Assembly: GCA_902362435.1 (NCBI GenBank)
Contig: CABIWW010000009.1
Span: 71,013-135,012 of the forward strand
Reading direction: 5' to 3'
From: Eubacteriaceae bacterium
GTDB lineage: Bacteria; Bacillota; Clostridia; Peptostreptococcales; Anaerovoracaceae
DNA length: 64,000 bases
Below the pieces are notes generated by a model. The model was not told the DNA's origin, made no database searches, and saw nothing but the letters and a program-made list of their open reading frames with translations. Shown one piece after another: positions 56,805 to 64,000 of the stretch. Within the stretch, counting starts at the first letter, position 1. Each line of letters begins with the position of its first letter. The position numbers were made by a program, and so were the translations under genes.

Positions 56805-56833
56805 TTTAAAAATATGGAGACTTTGCATATAAA
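56805..56833 (+). promoter_or_regulatory. Candidate promoter of the AI-2E-murB-PHP-rapZ operon
   Basis: TTTAAA (56805-56810) and TATAAA (56828-56833) are 17 bases apart, 33 bases before the first ATG, divergent from argG. Confidence 0.45.
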
Positions 56834-56865
56834 TTATTGTAAAATAGAGCTGTAGAGGTGATCAT

Positions 56866-58128
56866 ATGAAAGTAAGTTTTGACGAAAAACACATAAAATG
56901 GGGCTTTACTGCATTCCTGGTGATTTTATGCAGTATTATTGTATTTTTTGCAATATACAGGATGTCAGACGTGAGCCATATAGTCAGCAAAGTCGTTTCG
57001 ATACTTACTCCTTTTATATACGGGCTTATAATGGCATATCTGCTCTGTCCTGTGTACAATTTCACAGTGCGCAACGTATATGCGCTGTTAAAGCGTCCGA
57101 AGCGTGAGATACCAAAGGCTGCAGCCATTTCCAAGGCAGTAGGCACGATCGCGTCGCTCGTACTGCTTATGGTGATAATCGGCGGTATGCTGTGGATGAT
57201 AATACCCGGTCTCATAGACAGCATCGTGAAGATCATCAGGCTCCTGCCTTCGAGCATGGAAAGTCTCAAGGACTGGCTCGATCTCAGGATGACGCGCATG
57301 CCGGGGCTCAAGGACATACTGGACGGATGGATAAACAATTTCACCGACAATGCCATCGCTTTCGTGACAGACAGGATCCTTCCGGAGTACGGAGCGATCG
57401 CGAGCAGCATATCGTCAGGCGTTATCGGCGTGATAAATGTAGTGAAGAACTTCTTCATCGGCATAATAATATGCGCATATTTTCTTAACAGCAAAGAGAC
57501 GTTCGCAGCTCAGATGAAGAAGGTGATAATGTCTGTTTTCAGAAAGGAAACGGCTGACGAGATCCTCGAAGGAGCTCATTTCACGAACATGACTTTCGGC
57601 GGATTCATAAACGGCAAGATCATAGATTCGCTGATAATAGGCATACTGTGCTTCATTTTCATGTCGATATTCGGATGGGAATACACGCTGCTGATAAGCT
57701 GTATAATAGGTATAACCAACATAATACCGTTCTTCGGCCCGTTCATAGGAGCGATACCTTCGGCGCTGCTCCTGCTGATGGTGGATACGAGACAGTGTAT
57801 ATACTTTATAATATTCATACTGCTGCTGCAGCAGTTCGACGGCAATATCCTGGGACCAAAGATCCTTGGCGATTCGACAGGTCTGGCCAGCTTCTGGGTA
57901 CTGTTCTCAGTGCTCGTGGGCGGCGGGATGTTCGGTTTCATCGGCATGGTGATAGGCATACCTGTATTCGCGATCATATACGCATATGTGACGAGAGCGG
58001 TCAACAGCAAGCTCAGGAAGCGTGGACTTTCAACGGATCTCAGTGAATACAGAGTCGAGACCTGCTTCATGAAGAGCGACAGGCCGAAGCGCAGCAGAAA
58101 AAAGAGAAAAGGCGGTAAAACGATATGA
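56866..58128 (+). CDS. AI-2E family transporter (YtvI/PerM-like)
   Basis: A 420-residue membrane protein with about seven to eight helices of the AI-2E/PerM family. The central soluble loop (about 120-190) is followed by the signature IIGITNIIPFFGPFIGAIPSALL and LLQQFDGNILGPKILGDSTGL. The C-terminus is strongly basic (SDRPKRSRKKRKGGK). Family members are linked to small-molecule export, Na+/H+ exchange and autoinducer-2 release, so the substrate is open. GAGGTG precedes the ATG. It overlaps murB by 4 bases. Confidence 0.88.
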   Translation: MKVSFDEKHIKWGFTAFLVILCSIIVFFAIYRMSDVSHIVSKVVSILTPFIYGLIMAYLLCPVYNFTVRNVYALLKRPKREIPKAAAISKAVGTIASLVLLMVIIGGMLWMIIPGLIDSIVKIIRLLPSSMESLKDWLDLRMTRMPGLKDILDGWINNFTDNAIAFVTDRILPEYGAIASSISSGVIGVINVVKNFFIGIIICAYFLNSKETFAAQMKKVIMSVFRKETADEILEGAHFTNMTFGGFINGKIIDSLIIGILCFIFMSIFGWEYTLLISCIIGITNIIPFFGPFIGAIPSALLLLMVDTRQCIYFIIFILLLQQFDGNILGPKILGDSTGLASFWVLFSVLVGGGMFGFIGMVIGIPVFAIIYAYVTRAVNSKLRKRGLSTDLSEYRVETCFMKSDRPKRSRKKRKGGKTI

Positions 58129-59036
58129 GTTTTGATGATATAAGGAAAGAACTCGGGGAAAGGATTCCCGGAGTATGTATAGAAGAGAATGTGCCGATGG
58201 CGCAGTATACATCATTTCGTGCAGGCGGAAAGGCGCGCATGATGGTGATCCCGGCGGATGCGGAGCAGCTCAGCGCAGTGCTTGGTGTGCTGTCGGGTTC
58301 CGGTGTGCAGTACATGGTGCTTGGAAACGGCACCAATATACTGGTGAAGGACAGTGGGTACGACGGTGTGATCGTGAAGATCGGAAGCGGCTTCGACTAC
58401 GTGCGGCAGGAAGGCTGCAGACTCGTCTGCGGCAGCGGTACGCGCATGTCTGTCGCTGCAAAGGCCGCACTTGAGGGCGGTCTTTCCGGTTTTGAATTCG
58501 CATCGGGAATACCGGGCTTCACGGGAGGAGCCGTGTTCATGAATGCGGGCGCATACGGCGGAGAGATGAAAGATATACTCAGACGTGCGAAGATAGTTTC
58601 AAAGGACGGTTCGCGTGAGTTTTACATGGCGGCAGACGAGCTTGAGATGGGGTACAGACATACGAAGCTCCATGATACAGGCGATATAGTGACAGAAGTG
58701 GAATTTGTTCTGGAGGAGGGCAATCGCACTCAGATAAAAGCGAAGATGAGCGAGCTGATGGAAAAGAGAAATTCCAAGCAGCCTGTGAACTTCCCGAGCG
58801 CTGGCAGCTTTTTCAAAAGACCGGAAGGATATTTTGCCGGAAAGCTGATACAGGACGCAGGTCTCAAAGGGCTTTCTGTGGGTGGAGCTCAGGTCTCGGA
58901 GCTTCACAGCGGCTTTATAATAAACAGGGGTGGAGCGACAGCGACTGATATCCTGCAGCTCATGGAGATGATCCAGGCGAGAGTCTTTGACGAATTCGGA
59001 GTGAGACTTGAGACGGAGGTAAGGATAATTGGATAA
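58125..59036 (+). CDS. murB: UDP-N-acetylenolpyruvoylglucosamine reductase
   Basis: A 303-residue FAD enzyme reducing UDP-GlcNAc-enolpyruvate to UDP-MurNAc, one step before MurC. FAD-binding TSFRAGGKARMMVIP and VLGNGTNILV, the GFEFASGIPGFTGGAVFMNAGAYGGE segment, the catalytic Ser in SAGSFFKRPEG and the terminal Glu in LETEVRIIG are present. It overlaps the transporter gene by 4 bases and the PHP gene by 8 bases. Confidence 0.95.
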   Translation: MSFDDIRKELGERIPGVCIEENVPMAQYTSFRAGGKARMMVIPADAEQLSAVLGVLSGSGVQYMVLGNGTNILVKDSGYDGVIVKIGSGFDYVRQEGCRLVCGSGTRMSVAAKAALEGGLSGFEFASGIPGFTGGAVFMNAGAYGGEMKDILRRAKIVSKDGSREFYMAADELEMGYRHTKLHDTGDIVTEVEFVLEEGNRTQIKAKMSELMEKRNSKQPVNFPSAGSFFKRPEGYFAGKLIQDAGLKGLSVGGAQVSELHSGFIINRGGATATDILQLMEMIQARVFDEFGVRLETEVRIIG

Positions 59037-59781
59037 CAGGGAGAAAATATCAGACAGGTACAGGCTTGTCTACGATCTGCATACACATACGACGTATTCA
59101 CACGGCAAAGGCTCTGTGGAGGACAATGTGAGAGAAGCCTTCAACAAGAACCTCGATTTTATTGCGATATCGGATCACGGTCCGGGACATCTGTTCTACG
59201 GGATCAACAGGAACGAGATCGTGAACATGCGCAATGACATAGAGCGGATGAACGTGAAATACCCTAAACTCAATGTGAAGATGAGCGTGGAGGCCAATAT
59301 CATAAAGGGCGGCAACGGGCTCGATCTGACCCCTGAGGAGTTCGAGGAGTTTGACTTCGTGATAGCCGGATATCATTACGGTCTGTTCGGGTGTTACTGT
59401 ATCAGGAACTGGCTGTGGAACAAGGGATTCAAGGCAGGCGAGGAAAAGCTCAGGAAAAAGAACACGGACATGGTGATCAGGGCGCTCCGCGAAAATGATA
59501 TATCGATACTGACGCATCCCGGAGACAAGGGGCCGTTCGATATAAAGGCGATTGCAGAAGTGTGTGCGGAGACGGATACGCTGATGGAGATAAATACGTG
59601 GCACGGTCATATGACTGTTGACGAGATAAAGATCGCGGCGCAGGTAGAGGGTGTGAAATTCATAATCAGTAGCGATGCGCACACACCGGACAGAGTCGGA
59701 GACTTCGAGGAGGGCGTGCAGAGAGCGCTTGACGCGGGCCTGGATATAAGCAGGATAGTGAATATAGAGGAGATAAAATGA
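59029..59781 (+). CDS. PHP-domain phosphoesterase
   Basis: A 250-residue PHP-family protein. Metal-binding His residues lie in YDLHTHTTYSHGKG, AISDHGPGH, ILTHPGDKG and ISSDAHTPDRVG. The family includes histidinol-phosphatase-like and trinucleotide-type phosphoesterases (YcdX/YtvB-like); the substrate here is unknown. It starts with TTG, preceded by GGAGG about 10 bases upstream, and overlaps murB by 8 bases and rapZ by 4 bases. Its place between murB and rapZ suggests a link to cell-wall or amino-sugar control. Confidence 0.88.
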   Translation: MDNREKISDRYRLVYDLHTHTTYSHGKGSVEDNVREAFNKNLDFIAISDHGPGHLFYGINRNEIVNMRNDIERMNVKYPKLNVKMSVEANIIKGGNGLDLTPEEFEEFDFVIAGYHYGLFGCYCIRNWLWNKGFKAGEEKLRKKNTDMVIRALRENDISILTHPGDKGPFDIKAIAEVCAETDTLMEINTWHGHMTVDEIKIAAQVEGVKFIISSDAHTPDRVGDFEEGVQRALDAGLDISRIVNIEEIK

Positions 59782-60623
59782 AAGCAGTGATCGTAACAGG
59801 GTTATCCGGAGCAGGAAAGACGCAGGCAATAGACTGTCTGGAGGATATGGGCTACTACTGCATAGACAATATGCCGCCGGCACTGATAAAAAGCTTTATA
59901 GACCTTACAGGGAAAGGGAAAGGCATAGACAAGGCCGCATTTGTGATAGATGTAAGGGGCGGCAGGCTTTTTGACGATCTCAAGGATTCGCTGGACGAGC
60001 TGCAGAAGGATGATATCGATTACAAGATACTGTATCTGGAAGCATCAGACCGTGTACTGCTGCGAAGATACAACGAGAGCAGGAGGCAGCATCCGCTTTC
60101 GGAGGGCGGTCCTGTCGCGGCGGGTCTGAAACTGGAGAGAGAACGTCTCGAAGTGCTGAGAAAAGAAGCGGACTACGTCATAGACACTTCGAACATGAAG
60201 ACGGCGCAGCTCTGGGCGGAAATCAAGCATATGCTGACCTCGGGCGAAAATCAGAAGACTTTCATCATCAATATAATGTCGTTCGGGTACAAAAGAGGCA
60301 CGCCGATGGCTGCCGACATGGTGTTCGACATGAGGTTCATACCGAATCCATATTATGTGAAATCGCTGAGACCGCTCACAGGCAACAACGCGAAGGTAAG
60401 CAGGTACGTTCTCAAGCACAAGGTCACGAACGATTTTCTCGACAAGGCGATGGACATGATCGAAATGCTGTTGCCTTTTTATATCAAGGAGGGAAAATAC
60501 AGCCTGAACGTATGCATCGGGTGTACAGGCGGTCATCACAGATCTGTAGCGGTCGCCAACGAGCTGCACCGCAGATTGCAGGAAAACGGAAGAAGGACGA
60601 CGCTGGAGCACAGAGATCTGTAG
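59778..60623 (+). CDS. rapZ: RapZ/YvcJ nucleotide-binding protein
   Basis: A 281-residue RapZ-type P-loop protein. Walker A is GLSGAGKT (8-15); the C-terminal domain shows FGYKRGTPMAADMVFDMRFIPNP, LRPLTGNN and CIGCTGGHHRSVAVANEL. In E. coli RapZ senses glucosamine-6-phosphate and controls GlmS; in Bacillus YvcJ affects competence. It usually stands before yvcK (glmR) and whiA, but yvcK is absent here and a terminator follows. Confidence 0.94.
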   Translation: MKAVIVTGLSGAGKTQAIDCLEDMGYYCIDNMPPALIKSFIDLTGKGKGIDKAAFVIDVRGGRLFDDLKDSLDELQKDDIDYKILYLEASDRVLLRRYNESRRQHPLSEGGPVAAGLKLERERLEVLRKEADYVIDTSNMKTAQLWAEIKHMLTSGENQKTFIINIMSFGYKRGTPMAADMVFDMRFIPNPYYVKSLRPLTGNNAKVSRYVLKHKVTNDFLDKAMDMIEMLLPFYIKEGKYSLNVCIGCTGGHHRSVAVANELHRRLQENGRRTTLEHRDL

Positions 60624-60655
60624 GAAACAGCGGCAGTTTATAACAGCAGACAGGC

Positions 60656-60685
60656 GCCTCTCTGAATTATTCGGAGAGGCTTTTA
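60656..60685 (+). terminator. Terminator between rapZ and whiA
   Basis: GCCTCTC-T-GAAT pairs with ATTC-G-GAGAGGC, followed by TTTT. It separates whiA from the murB-rapZ unit, where yvcK would usually lie. The rest of the gap to 60802 shows no gene. Confidence 0.85.
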
Positions 60686-60802
60686 CATAAGGAGCATTGG
60701 ACCCGTGCAGGGCGCGGTGTTTGTACTGTGAAAAGGTGCAGATGATGATCTCGGCTCGTGATGCGGGTGCATGATGGATAAAGGAAAAAGTGGAGGAAAC
60801 GG

Positions 60803-61744
60803 ATGTCATTTTCATCTGAAACGAAAAATGAACTGGCGAGGATAGTGCCTGAGAAGAAGTGCTGTATGCTAGCGGAAATCGCAGGCTTCATGCGTATCGC
60901 AGGCAGCGTGCAGCTGGCAGGCGGCGGCAAATTCAAGATAATCATGACTACTTCGAACCCGGCAGTCGCCAGGCACTACAAAACGCTGATAAAGACTTAC
61001 TTTTCAGTGGATCCGCTTGTCGGCATGGGGCAGGAGAAATCGCTGAAAAAAGGTCATGAGTACATGCTTTACATAGGGCCGGAGGAACTGAGCGAACAGA
61101 TCCTGCGAGAGACCGGTATATTGATGGTAAAGGAAGGCATGAACTTCATCAGTGATGGTATCTACGACGGTCTGATAAGGACAAAGTGCTGCAGAAAGGC
61201 GTATCTGAGGGGCGCGTTTCTCGGCGGCGGCACGGTCAATAATCCAGAGAAGGAATATCATTTCGAGATAATGACCGGCACCGAGGTGCTGGCAAAGGAG
61301 ATGCGAAAGCTGATCAACAGCTTCGTGGACATCAATGCGAAGATAACCGTGCGTAAAAAAGGTTATGGAGTATATCTGAAATCGGGCGAGCAGGTGCGTG
61401 ACGTGATCGGGATCATGGGCGCATCGCAGCAGTTCTTCAATTTCGATCAGATCATGATGATGAAGGGACTGAAGTCGCAGACGTACAGGATAAACAACCT
61501 AGACAATGCCAACATAGACAAGGCGCTCAAGGCTGCCGAGCATCAGATCGAGTGCATCAACAGGATAAAGGAAAAGCGCGGACTGGATTTTCTCTCTGCA
61601 AAGCTCAGGGAGGCTGCTGAGATGAGGCTCGAAAACCCTGACGTCGGCATAGAAGAGCTCGGGAAGATGATGCGCCCGCCGCTTTCCAAATCGGGCATCA
61701 ACAACAGGCTGCGCCGCATCGAAGAAATCGCAAAGGAGCTGTGA
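60803..61744 (+). CDS. whiA: WhiA DNA-binding protein
   Basis: A 313-residue WhiA. The N-terminal half is a homing-endonuclease-like fold (SFSSETKNELARI, then CCRKAYLRGAFLGGGTVNNPEKEYHFEI); the C-terminal helix-turn-helix (MRLENPDVGIEELGKMMRPPLSKSGINNRLRRIEEIA) binds DNA. WhiA is needed for sporulation division in Streptomyces and for division and nucleoid control in Bacillus. GGAGG precedes the ATG. Confidence 0.96.
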   Translation: MSFSSETKNELARIVPEKKCCMLAEIAGFMRIAGSVQLAGGGKFKIIMTTSNPAVARHYKTLIKTYFSVDPLVGMGQEKSLKKGHEYMLYIGPEELSEQILRETGILMVKEGMNFISDGIYDGLIRTKCCRKAYLRGAFLGGGTVNNPEKEYHFEIMTGTEVLAKEMRKLINSFVDINAKITVRKKGYGVYLKSGEQVRDVIGIMGASQQFFNFDQIMMMKGLKSQTYRINNLDNANIDKALKAAEHQIECINRIKEKRGLDFLSAKLREAAEMRLENPDVGIEELGKMMRPPLSKSGINNRLRRIEEIAKEL

Positions 61745-61749
61745 TCGCT

Positions 61750-62613
61750 ATGAGAAATGTTGAACTTGTAACTGTGAAGGAGTTTTTCGCGGAGCACAGC
61801 GAGCTGCAGGGCTACGGTATGCTGACGAGAAACGTTTCTGATATAAAGCACTGCAATGCGGGCATGTTCGGTGACGGTGTGCTCGGCACGCTGCTGGTAC
61901 CGGACAGGAACGATCTGTCGTCGGCTGCGCTGAAATGCGGATTTTATCTCGACCGCGAGAGGCTGATGATAATCGATGATGACGGCGATGCTCAGAAAAT
62001 GCTTGGAGACATAGTGAATACGGAGCATTTTGAGGACAGCGATCCGGCATTCGTGCTGTTCGAGATGATTGATTTTCTCGTGCGTGACGATCTTGTTTTT
62101 CTTGAGGAGTACGAGCGGAAGCTGGATGACATAGAGGATATGGTGACGGATGATGATGCGGAGATACCGGAGGATCTGAACGGGTTCGTGTCTCAGTACA
62201 GGAAGGATCTGCGTGAGCTGACAGGATATTACAAGCTGCTGGCGGATGCGATGGATGTGGTCGAGGCGTTTCTTGCAAAGATCGGAGATGAGAGGAATCA
62301 GCAGTTTTTCGCGTTTCTGGGCAACAAGGTGGACAGGCTCTATCACGAGGCTACGGGGATCGCGGAGTACGTGCTGCAGATCAGGGACATACATCAGTCG
62401 AAGATAAGCTCGCAGCAGAACAAGGTGATGCAGCTGCTTACGATCGTGACGACGATATTCATGCCGCTTACACTGATAACAGGCTGGTATGGTATGAACT
62501 TCAGGGAGATGCCGGAGCTTTATTTTAAATACGGATATGCGGCGGTCATCGTGATATCTGCGGTGACAGTTGTTATAGAGATAATATTTTTTAAGAAGAA
62601 AAAGTGGTTCTAG
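61750..62613 (+). CDS. corA: CorA family magnesium/divalent cation channel
   Basis: A 287-residue CorA-type protein. The long cytoplasmic helical funnel (about 1-225) ends in two membrane helices with the signature YGMNF between them (GWYGMNFREMPEL) and a basic C-terminus (FFKKKKWF). It is shorter than E. coli CorA and closer to the small Firmicute type. ATG 61750 is 10 bases after AAGGAG; GTG 61741 overlaps the whiA stop codon. Co-transcription with whiA is likely. Confidence 0.93.
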   Translation: MRNVELVTVKEFFAEHSELQGYGMLTRNVSDIKHCNAGMFGDGVLGTLLVPDRNDLSSAALKCGFYLDRERLMIIDDDGDAQKMLGDIVNTEHFEDSDPAFVLFEMIDFLVRDDLVFLEEYERKLDDIEDMVTDDDAEIPEDLNGFVSQYRKDLRELTGYYKLLADAMDVVEAFLAKIGDERNQQFFAFLGNKVDRLYHEATGIAEYVLQIRDIHQSKISSQQNKVMQLLTIVTTIFMPLTLITGWYGMNFREMPELYFKYGYAAVIVISAVTVVIEIIFFKKKKWF

Positions 62614-62665
62614 CCGCGCGGCGGCGTGAGGAAGCTGGAAAGGCTGCGGCATGCGGACAGACCGG

Positions 62666-63102
62666 GGGCAGTAAAAGTTAAGCTCGAAATGTGTGGCGAC
62701 GTCTGGTTTGTTTTAACGCAGGAGATTTCTCGCAGAGAAATTGACGGGGCATATCAAAAATCTAACGCGGGTCAGAATGTGGCGGAGGCAGCTTTGCCGT
62801 ATCCGTGAAATATCGCTTGCGATATTTCCTGCCGGAGAGGACAGGTTGGAAGGCCGATAAAAGTTATATCTGAAAATATGTGGCGACGCCGGCATTGTTT
62901 TAAGACAGGAAATTTCTCATAGAGAAATTGACGAAGCATCCCAGAAATCTGATGCATGTCAGAATGTGGCGGAGGCAGCTTTGCTGTATCCGTGAAATAT
63001 CGCTTGCGATATTTCATGGCGGAGAGAAGGCGGGGATGCCAGTAAACGTTAAGCTTGAAAATATTGTGGCGACGCCACTTTTGTTTTGTGAAAAGGAAAT
63101 AA
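62666..63102 (+). repeat. 185-186-bp tandem repeat, two full copies and one partial
   Basis: Copy 1 is about 62666-62851, copy 2 about 62852-63037, and a truncated copy 3 63038-63102. Each full copy has AGTAAAAGTTA-like DNA near its start, TGTGGCGACG, a stem of the type AATTTCTC-ATAG-AGAAATT, the block TCAGAATGTGGCGGAGGCAGCTT, and the perfect palindrome GAAATATCGCTTGCGATATTTC in two halves. Copies differ at scattered sites. Copy 3 stops at the ribosome binding site of the next gene and forms GTGGCGACGCCAC plus a T-rich run, which could end transcription. No gene is visible from 62614 to 63103. Confidence 0.88.
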
Positions 63103-63103
63103 T

Positions 63104-64000
63104 ATGGAAAAAGGAAATATAGTTGAAGTCAGGATCGAGGATATGAGCGGTGAGGGTCAGGGTATCGGAAAGACTGCCGGCGGGTTTGTGGTGTTCGTGC
63201 CGGGAGCTGTTGCAGGCGATGTCGTGCGTGCTGAGCTGACGAAGGTAAAGAAAAGCTACGGGTTCGCGCGACTGCTCGATGTGCTGGAGGAGTCGCCGGA
63301 TCGTACAGATGAATTCGACTGTGAGTTTTTTGAAAACGGCTGCGGCGGCTGCCAGTTCGGCAGGCTGCGTTACGGCGCGCAGCTGGCGCTGAAGGAGAGT
63401 CAGGTGAGAAGCAGGCTGGAGCGTATAGCATGTCTGCAGGATCCTGTGATCAGGCCGATCATCGGGATGGATGATGAGGATAATGACGGCAGCGGGCCGT
63501 ACAGATACAGAAACAAGGCGCAGTTCCCGGTAAGCACGGGCGGGATAATAACCCGAAAGGGAGGTATCGTGGAAAATCTCGGGGATCCGGCTGTCGGGTT
63601 CTTCCGTGCAAAGAGTCACGAGGTCGTCGACTGCGGGGACTGCTATCTGCAGTCGCTGCCTGCGATGGCAGCGGCGGATGCGCTCAGGCGTTTCATGGAG
63701 GAGGATCATATCACCGCGTGGGATCCCAAGTGGGAAAAGGGTCTGATCCGTCATCTGATAGTGAAAACGGGTTTTTACACGGGCGAGGTCATGGTCGTGA
63801 TCGTGATAAACGGGAACGGTATCCCGAATGTGCAGAAGCTGGTCGAGATGCTGGATGATGCTATCTATGATGTCGGATATTCTCTGGAAAGTGTGGTCGT
63901 TAATATCAAGAAGGGCGAGGCCGGCGCCGGCGGCGGTGCAGGCGCGGGTGCCGGCGGAAAGAAGCGGGGCAGCAGGTCCGGTGGCGGGTCGAAGGCGGCG
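63104..64000 (+). CDS. 23S rRNA (uracil-5-)-methyltransferase, RlmD/RumA type (cut by window end)
   Basis: The first 299 residues of a class I SAM-dependent RNA methyltransferase. An N-terminal TRAM domain (EVRIEDMSGEGQGIGKTAGGFVVF) is followed by the Fe-S ligands Cys73, Cys80 and Cys83 (GCGGC) with a fourth near Cys177/180 (DCGDC), and YRYRNKAQFPV. The SAM-binding and catalytic part lies beyond the window. Unusually, after VVVNIKK (residue 270) the sequence becomes Gly/Ala-rich and then basic (GKKRGSRSGGG) to the window end, where relatives continue directly into the barrel. AAAAGGAAA precedes the ATG. Confidence 0.88.
   Translation, partial: MEKGNIVEVRIEDMSGEGQGIGKTAGGFVVFVPGAVAGDVVRAELTKVKKSYGFARLLDVLEESPDRTDEFDCEFFENGCGGCQFGRLRYGAQLALKESQVRSRLERIACLQDPVIRPIIGMDDEDNDGSGPYRYRNKAQFPVSTGGIITRKGGIVENLGDPAVGFFRAKSHEVVDCGDCYLQSLPAMAAADALRRFMEEDHITAWDPKWEKGLIRHLIVKTGFYTGEVMVVIVINGNGIPNVQKLVEMLDDAIYDVGYSLESVVVNIKKGEAGAGGGAGAGAGGKKRGSRSGGGSKAA

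Noticed and set aside
61543..62652. 369-codon minus-strand frame over whiA/corA
   Set aside because: It is a His/Arg-rich shadow antisense to two well-supported genes.
62772..63017. 81-codon minus-strand protein in the 185-bp repeat
   Set aside because: The frame arises from the repeat sequence itself, with no ribosome binding site; the repeated peptide pieces follow the DNA repeat.

Overview
The window is a 64 kb piece of a low-to-mid GC, strictly anaerobic Firmicute. Strong AGGAGG ribosome binding sites, the purR-spoVG / glmU-prs-pth-mfd neighbourhood, the murB-rapZ-whiA block, a V-type ATPase, MurT/GatD-type proteins, an [FeFe]-hydrogenase-like sensor and a bile-salt-hydrolase-type gene together point to a gut or oral Clostridia member. 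The Anaerovoracaceae / Clostridiales Family XIII is my best guess, but this is inference and not an identification. The inventory is largely core metabolism, with several accessory islands.

Layout. 1-470: a tRNA cluster (Val? partial, Asp, Cys, His, Gln) ending in a terminator. 470-2830: loosely packed small genes (DUF6809, ClbS/DfsB-like) and lexA. 2980-8630: a TetR-headed operon, tetR-hypB-large Fe-S/flavin oxidoreductase-hypA-DUF5692 membrane protein. 8895-10840: a bile-salt-hydrolase family gene, a stand-alone C-terminal MnmA fragment and an Rrf2 regulator. 11002-13850: a sensory [FeFe]-hydrogenase-like protein overlapping a SpoIIE-type phosphatase. 14036-16675: a sulfur operon, metY-cysK, preceded by a small ORF ending Met-Cys-Arg-Cys. 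16704-23996: two tandem MurT-like/GatD-like pairs separated by an ATP-grasp gene; the second pair has a three-copy repeat in its leader and is followed by pyruvate kinase. 24035-33936: spoVG and purR on the minus strand, diverging from murC, an acetyltransferase-only glmU, prs, pth, mfd, dapB and a thioesterase. 34004-38410: carAB. 38500-45050: a small membrane protein, an amidohydrolase with an NhaC-type antiporter, TerC, a YfcE-like phosphoesterase, and a MoaA-like/Fic-like pair. 45084-53822: a complete nine-gene V-type (probably Na+) ATPase operon. 53864-56661: argGH on the minus strand. 56805-62613: AI-2E transporter, murB, PHP phosphoesterase, rapZ, whiA, corA. 62666-63102: a 185-bp tandem repeat, then the start of an RlmD-type RNA methyltransferase cut by the window end.

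How the genes work together. Cell-wall precursor genes (murC, glmU acetyltransferase, murB, rapZ, both MurT/GatD-like pairs) recur across the window. Nucleotide supply is represented by purR, prs and carAB, and arginine synthesis by carAB and argGH. Ion energetics are represented by the Na+-type ATPase and an Na+/H+ antiporter. Hydrogen/nickel biology appears twice: HypA/HypB around an unusual oxidoreductase, and the [FeFe] sensor with its phosphatase.

The most unusual items are these: both GatD-like subunits have lost the catalytic Cys and His; the HypB-oxidoreductase-HypA-DUF5692 operon; a MoaA-like protein without its radical-SAM half beside a Fic-like protein without the Fic motif; a free-standing MnmA C-terminal domain; a cysteine-ending leader ORF; and two different tandem-repeat arrays in intergenic DNA.
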